From: Streptacidiphilus sp. PB12-B1b
GTDB lineage: Bacteria; Actinomycetota; Actinomycetes; Streptomycetales; Streptomycetaceae
Assembly: GCF_014084125.1 (NCBI RefSeq)
Contig: NZ_CP048405.1
Coordinates: forward strand, 6,696,001-6,760,000
Length of the DNA: 64,000 nt
Direction: 5' to 3'
Shown: piece after piece, positions 25,196 to 33,926 of the stretch
How positions within the stretch are numbered: the stretch's first letter is position 1
How the letters are laid out: each line of letters starts with the position of its first letter
Notes under the pieces: generated by a model
What the model saw: the letters and a program-made list of their open reading frames with translations, nothing else
The model's database searches: none
What the model was told of the DNA's origin: nothing
Made by a program: the position numbers and the translations under genes

Positions 25196-27343
25196 TCAGA
25201 ACCTCCGGTTGCCGTCGGCGAGGGCCTTGGCCGCGGGGATGCGGATCTCGAATCCGCCGGTCAGCACCGTGGTGGAGTGCGGGGCGAGGGTGACCCGCCA
25301 CAGCCGCAGGCCGCGCTGGTGGCGGTCGTCCTGCTCCGGCGGCACGGCCGTCCAGGCCGGTGAGGCGGGTTTGTCCTCGATCCGGACGTCCTTGTCGTCG
25401 CTGACCGGGACGCGTTCGCGCACCTCGACGGTGACCGGGCGGCCGAGGCGGTTGGCGAGCTCGATCTCGATGGCGTGGTCCAGGACGGTGGTGCCGCCGC
25501 GCAGCCCGGCGGTGGACTCCCGCATCAGCACCCGGCGGGCCATCCGGATGCCCTCGGCGACGCCGAGGCCGACCTGGCGCTGTTCGCCGGGGGCGAGCGT
25601 CGGCAGGGACACCGAGCGCAGGTACTCCCCGTCCACGGTCACCTCGGCGGCCCCGGCGAGCAGGGCGTTGGCGCTGGTGTTGCGCAGGGTGAGGGCGGCG
25701 AAGACCTGCTGGGCGGCCTCGGCGTCGGTACCGGCCGCGAACGGGGTGCAGACGTGCTCGATCGCCAGACCGACCGGGAACTCCCGCACCGGGACGGTGT
25801 GCCAGGCGCCGTCGGCCGGGACGTCCACCCGGGCGGCGGTGTCGTAGCGGTAGTCGAAGGAACCCGCGGAGTACCGGACCGGGAGGCAGCGAGGGGGCAG
25901 GTCCAGGCCGGTGACGGACTCGGCGCGGTGACGCGAGGCCGTGGCGGCGGCCGTGGCCCCGCTCTCGGCGGGGCGCAGTCGGCCCCGCTCCGGGCCGGGT
26001 TCCCCGGCCCCGGCGAGGGTGAGCCGGCCCAGGTCGCGCTCGGCCGCGCCCGGCCCGGGCGGGGTCGGCGGGACCGCCGGCCGCGCGGACGGCGCGGGTG
26101 CGGACCCGGCGGGCGGCGACGCCGCGCCGAAGGCGATCGCGGGCGCGCTGCGTTTGCGCTCCATGGCGGCCCGGTGCACGACCGGCGCCGAACCGCTCGG
26201 GCGGGCGGAGCGGAGCGGCACGTCCGCCGAGGCGACGGTGACCGGGGAGCCGCCCAGCAGGAACTCCTCGTCGGCCGGGGGCGCCGACTGCGGCGGCGGG
26301 GGCGGTGCGGAGGCGCGGACGAAGGCGTCGTACCCGGCGAAGAGCGCGCCCGGCCCCTCCGGCGGCTCCCGCCAGGGCGACGGGCTCTGTACCGCCTGTC
26401 TGCGGCCGAGGCGCAGCGACGACAGGACCGGCAGGTCGGTCCGGCGGCGCAGATCGGCCGTGGACAGGCCGAGGCGGACGCCGGTCCAGTCCTCGCCGGT
26501 GCGCTGGGCGACGCAGGCGCGCATGGCCAGCGTGCCGCCGGGGGCGTCGCCGTCCACCCCGGTCAGCTGCAGGTGGTAGGCGGGCGTCCAGGTGGCGCCG
26601 GGGACGGCGTACTCCAGCTCCAGCCCGGCCCACGGCCCGGCTCCCGGCACCGGCTCCCCCGGCCCAGCTCCCGGCCCCGGCCCCGGCCCGGTGGACGTCG
26701 GCTGTTCGGCGCCGCTGCCGGTCGGGCCTGGCTGGAGCGTGAGCACCACGCCGGTGGTGCTGCTGACCTGCTCGGTGGGGAGCGCGGCGGATGCCTCGCC
26801 CAGCCGTCGGCGCGCGGTCTGCGCCTGCTGCTCGGCCTCGCGGAGGGCGTCCTCGGCCGCGAACAGCCGCTGGTCGAGTCCGGCGAGCCGGGCGTCGACG
26901 AAGTCGGCGAGGGCGAGCAGCGCCTGCACCGGGGCGCGGCGCGGCGGATCGCCCCGGCGCGGCGGCGGCGGTACGGCGCGCAGGGCGGCGATGTGCTCGA
27001 TCTGGGCGGCCACGGCCGCCCGGGCGGCGCGGGCGGCGTCCAGCGCCTCCTCGGCCTGGTCGCAGACGTGCCGCAGCGGCGTGAGGTCCTCGGGCGCGGG
27101 CAGCGCCACCTCGATGGCGCGCCGGACGTCGAGCACCCGCAGGCCCGGCGGCCCGTGCAGCACCCGGGCGCGCAGGCTCTGCTCGTCCAGCGCGAGCGGC
27201 AGCCCGGTCAGCACCACCCGGAACGGGCCGCCGGGGCGGTCGCCCGGCGGTCGGTCCAGGTGTGCCGTCCTGCGGCACAGCGCGCCGGCGGAGTACACCG
27301 TCACGGAGTCGAGTACGGATGCGAGTTGGACGTCTTCGGCCAT
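25196..27343 (-). CDS. DUF4139 (MuiA-like) protein, first copy
   Basis: A 715-residue paralogue of the next gene. It has the DUF4140-like start (LASVLDSVTVYSAGALCRRT), a helical/coiled-coil stretch around 85-195, then the DUF4139 domain (GATWTPAYHLQLTGVDG, VAQRTGEDWTGVRLGLSTA, VTVEVRERVPVSDDKDVRIE). A Pro/Ala/Gly-rich insertion of roughly 150 residues divides the domain (about 335-480). A GPGPGPGAGPGEP tract lies near 225. ATG 27343 is preceded by GGAGG. Two related but diverged subunits in tandem suggest a hetero-oligomer. Function unknown. Confidence 0.82.
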   Translation of the reverse strand: MAEDVQLASVLDSVTVYSAGALCRRTAHLDRPPGDRPGGPFRVVLTGLPLALDEQSLRARVLHGPPGLRVLDVRRAIEVALPAPEDLTPLRHVCDQAEEALDAARAARAAVAAQIEHIAALRAVPPPPRRGDPPRRAPVQALLALADFVDARLAGLDQRLFAAEDALREAEQQAQTARRRLGEASAALPTEQVSSTTGVVLTLQPGPTGSGAEQPTSTGPGPGPGAGPGEPVPGAGPWAGLELEYAVPGATWTPAYHLQLTGVDGDAPGGTLAMRACVAQRTGEDWTGVRLGLSTADLRRRTDLPVLSSLRLGRRQAVQSPSPWREPPEGPGALFAGYDAFVRASAPPPPPQSAPPADEEFLLGGSPVTVASADVPLRSARPSGSAPVVHRAAMERKRSAPAIAFGAASPPAGSAPAPSARPAVPPTPPGPGAAERDLGRLTLAGAGEPGPERGRLRPAESGATAAATASRHRAESVTGLDLPPRCLPVRYSAGSFDYRYDTAARVDVPADGAWHTVPVREFPVGLAIEHVCTPFAAGTDAEAAQQVFAALTLRNTSANALLAGAAEVTVDGEYLRSVSLPTLAPGEQRQVGLGVAEGIRMARRVLMRESTAGLRGGTTVLDHAIEIELANRLGRPVTVEVRERVPVSDDKDVRIEDKPASPAWTAVPPEQDDRHQRGLRLWRVTLAPHSTTVLTGGFEIRIPAAKALADGNRRF

Positions 27344-27455
27344 GGCCACCCTCCTGCGCCGAGTCGTGGCAGCCACGGTAGAGCACGCCGCTGACAACGG
27401 CCCCGGTTCCGCCGTCGGCGGCGAGCCGGGGCCGTGGTCGGGCCGGTGCGGACGG

Positions 27456-29144
27456 TCAGAGCGCGGCCAGTCGCGCCGTCAGGTCGCCGAGGCCGGTGGC
27501 GCCCTGGGAGAGCGCCTTCATGTGCCATGCCTTGAGGTCGAAGTCCGCGCCGTGGGCCGCGCGGGCCTGCTCGCGGCCGCGCAGCCAGGCCCGCTCGCCC
27601 AGCTTGTAGCCGATGGCCTGGCCGGGCCAGCCGAGGTAGCGGGTGATCTCGCTCTCGCGCATCTCGGCGGGGCAGCCGTTGTAGGTGGCGAAGAACTCGG
27701 TCGCCAGGGCGGGCGTCCAGCGCTCCCCCGGGTGGAACGGCGCGTCCGCCGGGATCTCCAGCTCCAGGTGCATGCCGATGTCGATGATGACCCGGATGGT
27801 GCGCAGCATCTGCTCGTCCAGGAAGCCCAGGCGGCGGCCGGGGTCGCTGAAGAAGCCCAGCTCGTCCATGAACCGCTCGGAGTACAGCGCCCAGCCTTCG
27901 ATCTCGGCGCTGACGCCGCCGATGGTGGTCTGGTAGCGGGAGAGCCGGTCGGCGCAGCGCATCCGCTGGGTGAGGTGCAGGTGGTGTCCGGGGACGCCCT
28001 CGTGGTACCAGGTGCTGACCAGCTGCCAGGTCGGGAACTCCTCGCGGCCGAGGGTGGGCAGCCAGGTGCGGCCGGTGCGGCTGAAGTCGAGGCTGGGCTC
28101 GGTGTAGTAGGGCGCGGCGGCACTGCCCTCGGGGGCGATCATCGACTCGACCTCGCGCAGCGGGCCGTCCAGGTCGAAGTGGACGCCGTCGAGGGCGGCG
28201 ATGGCCTCGTCCATGATCCCCTGGAGCCAGGCGCGGATGCCCTCGGCGCCCCCGACCCGGTGGCCGTGCTGCTCCAGGTGCTCCACGGCCTGCATCGGGT
28301 CGGCTCCGGGGAGCACCCGCTGGGCCTCGGCGCGCATCTCGGCCTCCAGCCGGGCGAACTCGCCCCAGGCCCAGCCGTACGCCTCGTCCAGGTCCAGGTC
28401 GGCGCCGGTGAGCCGGCGGGCGGAGCGCAGGTACAGCTCGCGTCCGGCGACGTCGGAGGCGTCCGCGGCGGCGGTGGCGTACTCGTCCCGCAGCCAGTCG
28501 CGGAAGCGCGCGGCGGCGGCGCCGGCCTGGTCGGCGGCGGCGTCCAGCTCGGCGCGCAGGGCCTCGGGGCCGTCGGCGGCGAACTCGGCGAACCAGCCGG
28601 TCCGGCCGTCCTCGCTGATCCAGCTGCCGAGCTGGCCGATGACGGTCTCGACCTGGCGGGGGCCGGAGAGCAGCCCGCGGCGGACGCCTTCGGCGAGCGT
28701 CTGCCGGTAGCCCTCGACGGCTCCGGGGACGTTGCGCAGGCGTCCGGCGATGACCGACCAGTCGTTGTCAGTGGCGGTTGCCATGATGGTGAAGACCGAG
28801 CGCACCGAGTGCAGGGGGGACGAGATGTTGTTGAGCGAGCGGAGGTGGTCTCCGGCGTCGTGGCAGGCGAGTTCGGCGGTGAGGCGCTCGTGCAGCAGTC
28901 GGGCGCAGGCTGCTTCGGCGGGGTCGGCCGGTTCGGCTCCGCCGGTCGCGGCGGCGAGGTCCGCGAGGGCTCTGCGGGCCAGCTCGGCCTCGGCCTCGAA
29001 TCCGGCCGGGGAGAGGTCCGGCTGCCGGTCGTCGTCGAGGTTGATACCGAGCCCTGCCGCGACGACCGGGTTGTGCGCGGCCAGCGCGTCGAGGTAGGCG
29101 TCGGCGATCTGCCGCGGGGTGAGGGGGGTTGATGTGTCAGCCAT
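27456..29144 (-). CDS. DUF885 family putative metallopeptidase
   Basis: A 562-residue member of DUF885, proteins with a thermolysin-like helical fold. The expected HExxH-like element is present as WYHEGVPGHHLHL, and a downstream glutamate lies in EIEGWALYSERFMDEL, matching a gluzincin arrangement. There is no signal peptide, so it is probably cytoplasmic. Start ATG 29144 (MADTSTPL); an ATG 9 nt earlier is also possible. It lies between the rhomboid-like gene and the DUF4139 pair on the same strand, but gaps of 15 and 112 bp leave operon membership open. Substrate unknown. Confidence 0.85.
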   Translation of the reverse strand: MADTSTPLTPRQIADAYLDALAAHNPVVAAGLGINLDDDRQPDLSPAGFEAEAELARRALADLAAATGGAEPADPAEAACARLLHERLTAELACHDAGDHLRSLNNISSPLHSVRSVFTIMATATDNDWSVIAGRLRNVPGAVEGYRQTLAEGVRRGLLSGPRQVETVIGQLGSWISEDGRTGWFAEFAADGPEALRAELDAAADQAGAAAARFRDWLRDEYATAAADASDVAGRELYLRSARRLTGADLDLDEAYGWAWGEFARLEAEMRAEAQRVLPGADPMQAVEHLEQHGHRVGGAEGIRAWLQGIMDEAIAALDGVHFDLDGPLREVESMIAPEGSAAAPYYTEPSLDFSRTGRTWLPTLGREEFPTWQLVSTWYHEGVPGHHLHLTQRMRCADRLSRYQTTIGGVSAEIEGWALYSERFMDELGFFSDPGRRLGFLDEQMLRTIRVIIDIGMHLELEIPADAPFHPGERWTPALATEFFATYNGCPAEMRESEITRYLGWPGQAIGYKLGERAWLRGREQARAAHGADFDLKAWHMKALSQGATGLGDLTARLAAL

Positions 29145-29159
29145 GGTCCTCATCCTGGC

Positions 29160-30065
29160 CTACCCGGGAAAGCGGAGGACAGAGCCGGGTGGGCTCCCCT
29201 TTCGCGGCCGCCAGTTGCCGCCGGGGACGCCGCTGGTGATCGGGTAGCAGGCGACCCCGAGCACGAAGGCCGTCAGGTGGCCGAGGTTGGTGAAGTCGCG
29301 GGAGAGGCCGAACAGCAGGAGGTAGAAGGCGGTGGCCGCGCCCAGGTAGTACCAGCGCAGCGGGCGGGCGAGGAACCAGGTGAGCACGCCCACCGCGCCG
29401 GAGACGCCGTAGCTGACGCCGATGTCGATGGTGTGCTTGGTCCGGTGCGGCAGGTCTCCGGCGTGGATGAGGTAGGCGACGGCCCCCTCGCTGACGAGGG
29501 TCGCGCCGATGTGCGCGATGGCGACCACGGCCAGCCAGCGCAGCGTCCCCAGCCAGCGCTCGGTGGGGACGAGGAACAGGTTGAAGACCACGAACCAGAA
29601 CAGGAAGCTCGGGGTCTCGGTCCACAGGGCGCTGGCGATCAGCACCTTGATGGGGTGGTGGCTGAGTTCGTCCAGGTTGGTGCTGTGGGTGATCAGGAAG
29701 TACCGGCGGAACCGGGGTGACATCCGGACCAGGAGGAAGGTGTTGACGCCGAGGATGGCCAGCCAGACGAAGGTGCCCGGGGCGGCCGCCAGATAGCGGC
29801 CGACGGCGGCGGCGATCCGGGCGGCGCGGCGGCGCGGTCCCGGACGCCCGCCGGCCCCCACCGGACCGCCGCGGCCTGCCGGTTCGGGGCGGCCTGCCGG
29901 TTCGGTGCGGCCGGTCGGACGGCCGCGCCCTGGTGAGCTGCCGTGCCCTGCCGAGCTGTCGGGGCCGTCGGGGGTGCCCCGGCCGGGGCCTTCCGCTTCG
30001 GCCGCGGCGGACGGGCCCGCCGGGCCGCACGGGCCGCCGGGCCCTGCGGGGTCTGCCGTCGTCAT
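29160..30065 (-). CDS. Rhomboid-like intramembrane protein
   Basis: A 301-residue membrane protein. The first 85 residues are Gly/Pro/Arg-rich and hydrophilic, with repeats such as GRTEPAGRPEPAGR encoded by near-identical gcctgccggttcgg units. Six or so membrane helices follow. The candidate catalytic Ser is in SYGVSGAVG (the rhomboid GxSG) and the candidate His in NLGHLTAFVLG. Rhomboid proteases cut membrane proteins within the bilayer. The usual HN of helix 2 is less clear (VVFNLFLVPTERWLG, then AIAHIGATLVSE), so it could be a rhomboid-like non-protease. Start ATG 30065. It is divergent from the diiron protein gene. Confidence 0.75.
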   Translation of the reverse strand: MTTADPAGPGGPCGPAGPSAAAEAEGPGRGTPDGPDSSAGHGSSPGRGRPTGRTEPAGRPEPAGRGGPVGAGGRPGPRRRAARIAAAVGRYLAAAPGTFVWLAILGVNTFLLVRMSPRFRRYFLITHSTNLDELSHHPIKVLIASALWTETPSFLFWFVVFNLFLVPTERWLGTLRWLAVVAIAHIGATLVSEGAVAYLIHAGDLPHRTKHTIDIGVSYGVSGAVGVLTWFLARPLRWYYLGAATAFYLLLFGLSRDFTNLGHLTAFVLGVACYPITSGVPGGNWRPRKGSPPGSVLRFPG

Positions 30066-30241
30066 GGGCCCATTCTGCGGTCCCGGGACGGGCGCCCGGA
30101 CCCCGACCCGCCCTTCTCCCGGGCGACCGGCGGCGGCCGTGCGTGGCAGGGGATTGACGCCGTTGCTGACATGGAGTCTCATAAGGATGGCGATGCCGTA
30201 GCCGCGCCATGGCTGCACGGCGACCGAAGGAGGGCGGAACC

Positions 30242-31150
30242 ATGGAACGCACGGGCGGAACGGCACTGCTGAAGGACCGTGAGCAGGTGGCCGACCGGCT
30301 GCTGGAGGCCTCGGCCAAGCACTCCTACGACCCGGACACCGAACTGGACTGGGACGCCGAGCTGGAGCCGGGCAAGTGGTTCCTGCCCGAGCACCTGGTC
30401 TCCCTGTACGGGACGCCGCTGTGGCGGCAGATGGGCGAGGAGCAGCGGATCGAGCTGTCCCGGCACGAGTTCGCCAGCATGGCGTCGGCCGGGGTGTGGT
30501 TCGAGATCATCCTGATGCAGCTGCTCACCCGGCACATCTACGACCTGGACCCGCGCAGCAGCCATGTCACGTACGCGCTCACCGAGATGGCCGACGAGTG
30601 CCGCCACTCGCGGATGTTCGCCCGCGCGGTGACCAAGCTGGGCACGCCGTACTACGGCCCCGGCGGCGTCACCCGCTTCCTCGGGCGGATCCTGAAGACC
30701 ACCGCGACCACGCCGGGGGCGTTCACCGCGACGCTGCTGGTCGAGGAGATACTCGACCGCTTCCAGCGGCTGACCTTCCCGGACCAGAGCGTGCAGCCGC
30801 TGATCCAGGGGATCACCCGGATCCACGTGGTGGAGGAGGCCCGGCACGTGCGCTACGCCCGCGAGGAGCTGCGGCGACAGATGGCGACCTGCCCGGCCTG
30901 GGAGCGGCAGTTCACCCGCACCGTCTCCGGCGAGGCGTCGGTGGTGGTCGCCCGCGCCCTGATCCACCCGGGCGTGTACGCGGCGGTCGGCCTGGACGTG
31001 GAGGAGGCCCGGCGGCAGGTCCGGCAGAGCGGGCACCGGCAGGAGACCATGCGCTGGTCGGCGGAGAAGCTGACCGGCTTCCTGCAGGAGATCGGCATCA
31101 TCCACAGCGCCCTGGACCGGGCGGCCTGGCGGCGCTCCGGGCTGCTCTGA
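30242..31150 (+). CDS. AurF-like diiron oxygenase family protein
   Basis: A 302-residue all-helical protein with the ligand set of non-haem diiron oxygenases: an early Glu (VWFEIILMQLL), EMADECRHSRMF (E-x3-x2-H type), LLVEEILDRF, and VVEEARHVRYAREEL (EExxH). The spacing is that of AurF, the p-aminobenzoate N-oxygenase, and of its relatives. No partner biosynthetic genes surround it, so a role in a pathway is not apparent and N-oxygenation is not established. ATG 30242 has GGAGGG about 7 nt upstream; a longer frame from 30209 lacks this. It is followed 97 bp later by a TetR gene on the same strand, its likely regulator. Confidence 0.82.
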   Translation: MERTGGTALLKDREQVADRLLEASAKHSYDPDTELDWDAELEPGKWFLPEHLVSLYGTPLWRQMGEEQRIELSRHEFASMASAGVWFEIILMQLLTRHIYDLDPRSSHVTYALTEMADECRHSRMFARAVTKLGTPYYGPGGVTRFLGRILKTTATTPGAFTATLLVEEILDRFQRLTFPDQSVQPLIQGITRIHVVEEARHVRYAREELRRQMATCPAWERQFTRTVSGEASVVVARALIHPGVYAAVGLDVEEARRQVRQSGHRQETMRWSAEKLTGFLQEIGIIHSALDRAAWRRSGLL

Positions 31151-31247
31151 CCGTACGGCGGAGCACCGCCCGAGCACCGCCGCCGAGCCCGGCAGCGGGC
31201 GGCCGACCAGTCGCCGGGGCGGGCGATCGGCCACGTAGGGTGGGCGC

Positions 31248-32135
31248 ATGGACGCCCCCATCGCAGATCCCCTGGCCGCAGCCCCGTCGGCGGACGCCGC
31301 CGAGGCGGCGGATGCGGCCGACGCCGCCGCGCCCGCGGCCCGCGCGCGCCGGGCCCGGCGCGGACCGTACCGGCGGCTGCCGGTGGAGCAGCGCCGGGAG
31401 CAGCTGATCGCGGTGGCGCTGGAGCTGTTCAGCAGGCGGGCGCCGGAGGAGGTGTCGCTGGACGACGTGGCCGCCGCGGCGGAGGCGTCGCGCCCGCTGG
31501 TCTACCGGTACTTCCCCGGCGGCAAGCAGCAGTTGTACGAGGCCGCGCTGCGCACCGCCGCCGAGGAGCTGGCCTCGCGCTTCGTGGAGCCGGTGCGCGG
31601 AACCCCGACCGAGCGCCTGGGCCATGTGCTGGACCGCTACTTCGCCTTCGTCGGCGAGCACGCGGCCGGGTACGGCGCGCTGCTGCGCGGCGGCTCGGTC
31701 GCCGAGAACGAGCGGACCACCGCCATCGTGGACGAGGTGCGCCGGGCGGCCTACCGCAGCATCGTCGACCAGTTGGGCGTGGAGCAGCCGGGACCGAGGC
31801 TGACGCTGCTGGTCCGCTCGTGGATATCGGTGGTCGAGGTGACCGCGCTGACCTGGCTGGACGACACCCGGCGCGGCGTGCCCGCGAGCGGCGAGGAGGG
31901 CGAGGGCCGCGCGCCCGGCCGACCCGGCGTGGGTTCGGCCGCCGAGCTGCGGGACTGGCTGGTGGACGAGTTCGTGGTGATGTTCGCGGCGGCGGCGCTG
32001 CACGATCCGCAGACGGAGCGGGTGCTGCGGGGCATGTTCGCCGGGTTCGCCGGGACCGGGCCGGGGGCGCAGCTGGTGGCCCGGCTGGGCGGGCTGCTGC
32101 TGGGGGCCGAAGCTACCGGCGGGTCACCCCACTGA
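31248..32135 (+). CDS. TetR family transcriptional regulator
   Basis: A 295-residue repressor. The first 40 residues are an Ala/Asp-rich lead-in. The TetR helix-turn-helix follows (VSLDDVAAAAEASRPLVYRYFPGGKQQLYEAALR, about 70-103; key residues are the LVYRYF recognition helix). The helical ligand-binding domain ends with an Ala/Gly-rich tail. It follows the AurF-like gene and probably controls it or itself. I see no strong palindrome in the 97-bp gap between them. Ligand unknown. Confidence 0.88.
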   Translation: MDAPIADPLAAAPSADAAEAADAADAAAPAARARRARRGPYRRLPVEQRREQLIAVALELFSRRAPEEVSLDDVAAAAEASRPLVYRYFPGGKQQLYEAALRTAAEELASRFVEPVRGTPTERLGHVLDRYFAFVGEHAAGYGALLRGGSVAENERTTAIVDEVRRAAYRSIVDQLGVEQPGPRLTLLVRSWISVVEVTALTWLDDTRRGVPASGEEGEGRAPGRPGVGSAAELRDWLVDEFVVMFAAAALHDPQTERVLRGMFAGFAGTGPGAQLVARLGGLLLGAEATGGSPH

Positions 32136-32142
32136 CGAAGCA

Positions 32143-32157
32143 AGACATCCGATGTCT
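32143..32157. promoter_or_regulatory. Palindrome AGACAT-CCG-ATGTCT
   Basis: A perfect 6-bp inverted repeat around ccg, 8 bp past the TetR stop codon. The core ATCCGATGT recurs upstream of the FAH gene (33151-33159). GntR/FadR-type regulators often bind sites of this form. No such regulator lies nearby. Confidence 0.45.
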
Positions 32158-32183
32158 GACGGTTCTTGGTGGATCGTCCAAGA

Positions 32184-32222
32184 GGGCGGCGGCCCGGGTC
32201 TGACGTGTCCGGGCCGCCGCCC
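32184..32222. terminator. Terminator between convergent TetR and FAH genes
   Basis: A perfect 14-bp stem gggcggcggcccgg / ccgggccgccgccc with an 11-nt loop lies 49 bp after the TetR stop and 10 bp before the FAH stop. Confidence 0.8.
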
Positions 32223-32232
32223 GCGCCCGGGC

Positions 32233-33095
32233 TCAGGCCGCGCCGAGCACCTGCCGCTGCCGGCCGAGCCCCTCGACCTCCAGCTCCATGACGTCCCCGG
32301 GCCGCAGGTAGGGCGTCCCGGGAGGGCCATCGCCACCCCGGCCGGGGTGCCGGTGTTGATCACGTCACCGGGTTCGAGCACCATGAACTGGCTGATGTAC
32401 CAGACCAGGTAGTCGACCGGGAAGATCATGTCGTGGGTGCCGCTGTCCTGGCGGACCTCGGCGTTGACCAGCGTGCGCAGGCCCAGCCGCTGCGGGTCGG
32501 CCACCTCGTCCGCGCTGACCAGCCAGGGGCCGAGCGGGTTGAAGGTCTCGCAGGACTTGCCCTTGTCCCAGGTGCCGCCGCGCTCCAGCTGGAACTCCCG
32601 CTCGGAGACGTCGTTGCTGACCGCGTACCCGGCGACGACCGAGGCCGCCTCCTGCGGGGAGTCCAGGTAGCGGGCGGTGCGGCCGATGACCACGGCCAGC
32701 TCGACCTCGTAGTCGGTCCGGTCGCTGCGCCTGGGGATCAGCACCTGGTCGTGGGGGCCGACCACGGCATTGCCGGCCTTCATGAACAGCACCGGCTCGG
32801 CCGGGATGTCCTGCCCGGTGTCGGCGGCGTAACCACGGTAGTTGAGCCCCACGCAGACCACCTTGGGCGGCCGGGCGACGGGCGCGCCCAGACGCTGCCC
32901 GGCGAGCTCCACCCGCGGCAGCCGGCCCTGCCGGGCCAGGGCCGCGATCTCCGCGCCCGCGCCGTCCAGCAGCCGTTCCAGGAAGGGGCCGTCGATCTCC
33001 GCCGTGACCTGCGAGAGGTCGTATCCGGTCGTCCCGTCGTCGGCCAGCAGCACCGGCCGCTCCGCCCCGAGGGGCCCCACGCGCAGGAATCGCAC
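32233..33095 (-). CDS. Fumarylacetoacetate hydrolase family protein, frameshifted near the C-terminus
   Basis: A metal-dependent C-C hydrolase/decarboxylase fold. Family motifs include VVCVGLNYRGYAADTG, FMKAGNAVVGPHD, YEVELAVVIGRTAR, YAVSNDVSEREFQ and NTGTPAGVAMALPG. Substrates of this group are acylpyruvates or 2-keto-3-deoxy acids. The frame breaks around 32317-32322. One extra base would give PGTPYLRPGDVMELEVEGLG and a normal end at the TGA at 32233 (about 287 residues). As read, the frame continues into an Arg/Pro-rich tail that runs through the terminator. GTG 33095 is preceded by AAGGTGGT. Related ATCCGATGT palindromes lie on both sides of the gene. Confidence 0.82.
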
Positions 33096-33150
33096 CTGCC
33101 ATCACCACCTTTGCGATCGAGACGGTCCGGTCGTCCACCGTCGCCAGGAG

Positions 33151-33170
33151 ATCCGATGTATATCAATCGG
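33151..33170. promoter_or_regulatory. Candidate operator upstream of the FAH gene
   Basis: atccgatgt at 33151-33159 lies within CCGAT-gtatatca-ATCGG (33153-33170), an inverted repeat about 56 bp upstream of the FAH start. It shares its 9-mer with the palindrome at 32143-32157. Confidence 0.45.
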
Positions 33171-33269
33171 CAGCGGCACCGTCCAGAGCTGCCCGCCATC
33201 CGGACAGCGGGCGGTCGGCGGCCGGTCGGCGCAGTCGGAGGCCGGTCGGCGCGGTCCGCGCCCGTCCGC

Positions 33270-33869
33270 TCACCCGGTGGGGCGGCCGTGGTGCCGCTCC
33301 CACTCCCCCGCCAGGATGGACATCACCGTCGCGTCCACCCAGGCGCCGTCCCACAGCAGGGCGTCCCGCAGCACGCCCTCGGCGACGAACCCGGCCTTCT
33401 CGTAGACCCGCCGGGCGCGGGGGTTGAAGGCGTACACCTCCAGCGAGATGCGGTGCAGGCCGAGCTTCTCGAAGCCGTAGCCGCAGATCAGCCGGGTGGC
33501 CTCGGTGCCCAGGCCGCGCCCGTGGCTGCCGGGCGCCAGCGAGATGCGGAAGTTGCAGCTCTGGTTGGCGGCGTCCCACTGGTTCAGCACCGCCTCGCCC
33601 ACGGCGCCGCTGGAGGCGTTGTCGACGACGGCCAGGTCGAGCCGGTCGTCCTGGCCGACCCGGGTGACGTACCAGGCGCGCAGCTGCTCCTCGCTGGCCA
33701 CGCCCCGGGGGTGGCTGCCGGTCAGCCGGAGGCATTCCTGGTCCTCCCAGATGCCCCGCACGGCGGGCAGGTCGGCCTCGGTGACGCAGCGCAGCGTGAC
33801 CGACTCCCCGACCAGGACCGGCTTGGTCAGGAAGTCGGGGCGGGGCGCGGACTGCTCGTGTTCATCCAT
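33270..33869 (-). CDS. GNAT family N-acetyltransferase (RimJ/RimL-like)
   Basis: A 199-residue acetyltransferase. VTLRCVTEADLPAVRGIWED opens the domain. The acetyl-CoA loop region is LAPGSHGRGLGTEATRLICGYGFE (the R/Q-x2-G-x-G/A motif is HGRGLG). LHRISLEVYAFNPRARRVYEKAGF follows, the usual end of RimJ/RimL-type domains. Members acetylate protein N-termini, antibiotics or small amines; the substrate is not predictable. Start ATG 33869. It follows DUF1684 on the same strand after 57 bp. Confidence 0.9.
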   Translation of the reverse strand: MDEHEQSAPRPDFLTKPVLVGESVTLRCVTEADLPAVRGIWEDQECLRLTGSHPRGVASEEQLRAWYVTRVGQDDRLDLAVVDNASSGAVGEAVLNQWDAANQSCNFRISLAPGSHGRGLGTEATRLICGYGFEKLGLHRISLEVYAFNPRARRVYEKAGFVAEGVLRDALLWDGAWVDATVMSILAGEWERHHGRPTG

Positions 33870-33926
33870 GCCCGCAGTCTGCCCAGGCGGCGCACCTCCC
33901 GCCCCTCCCGCACCGGGGTCAGTGCG

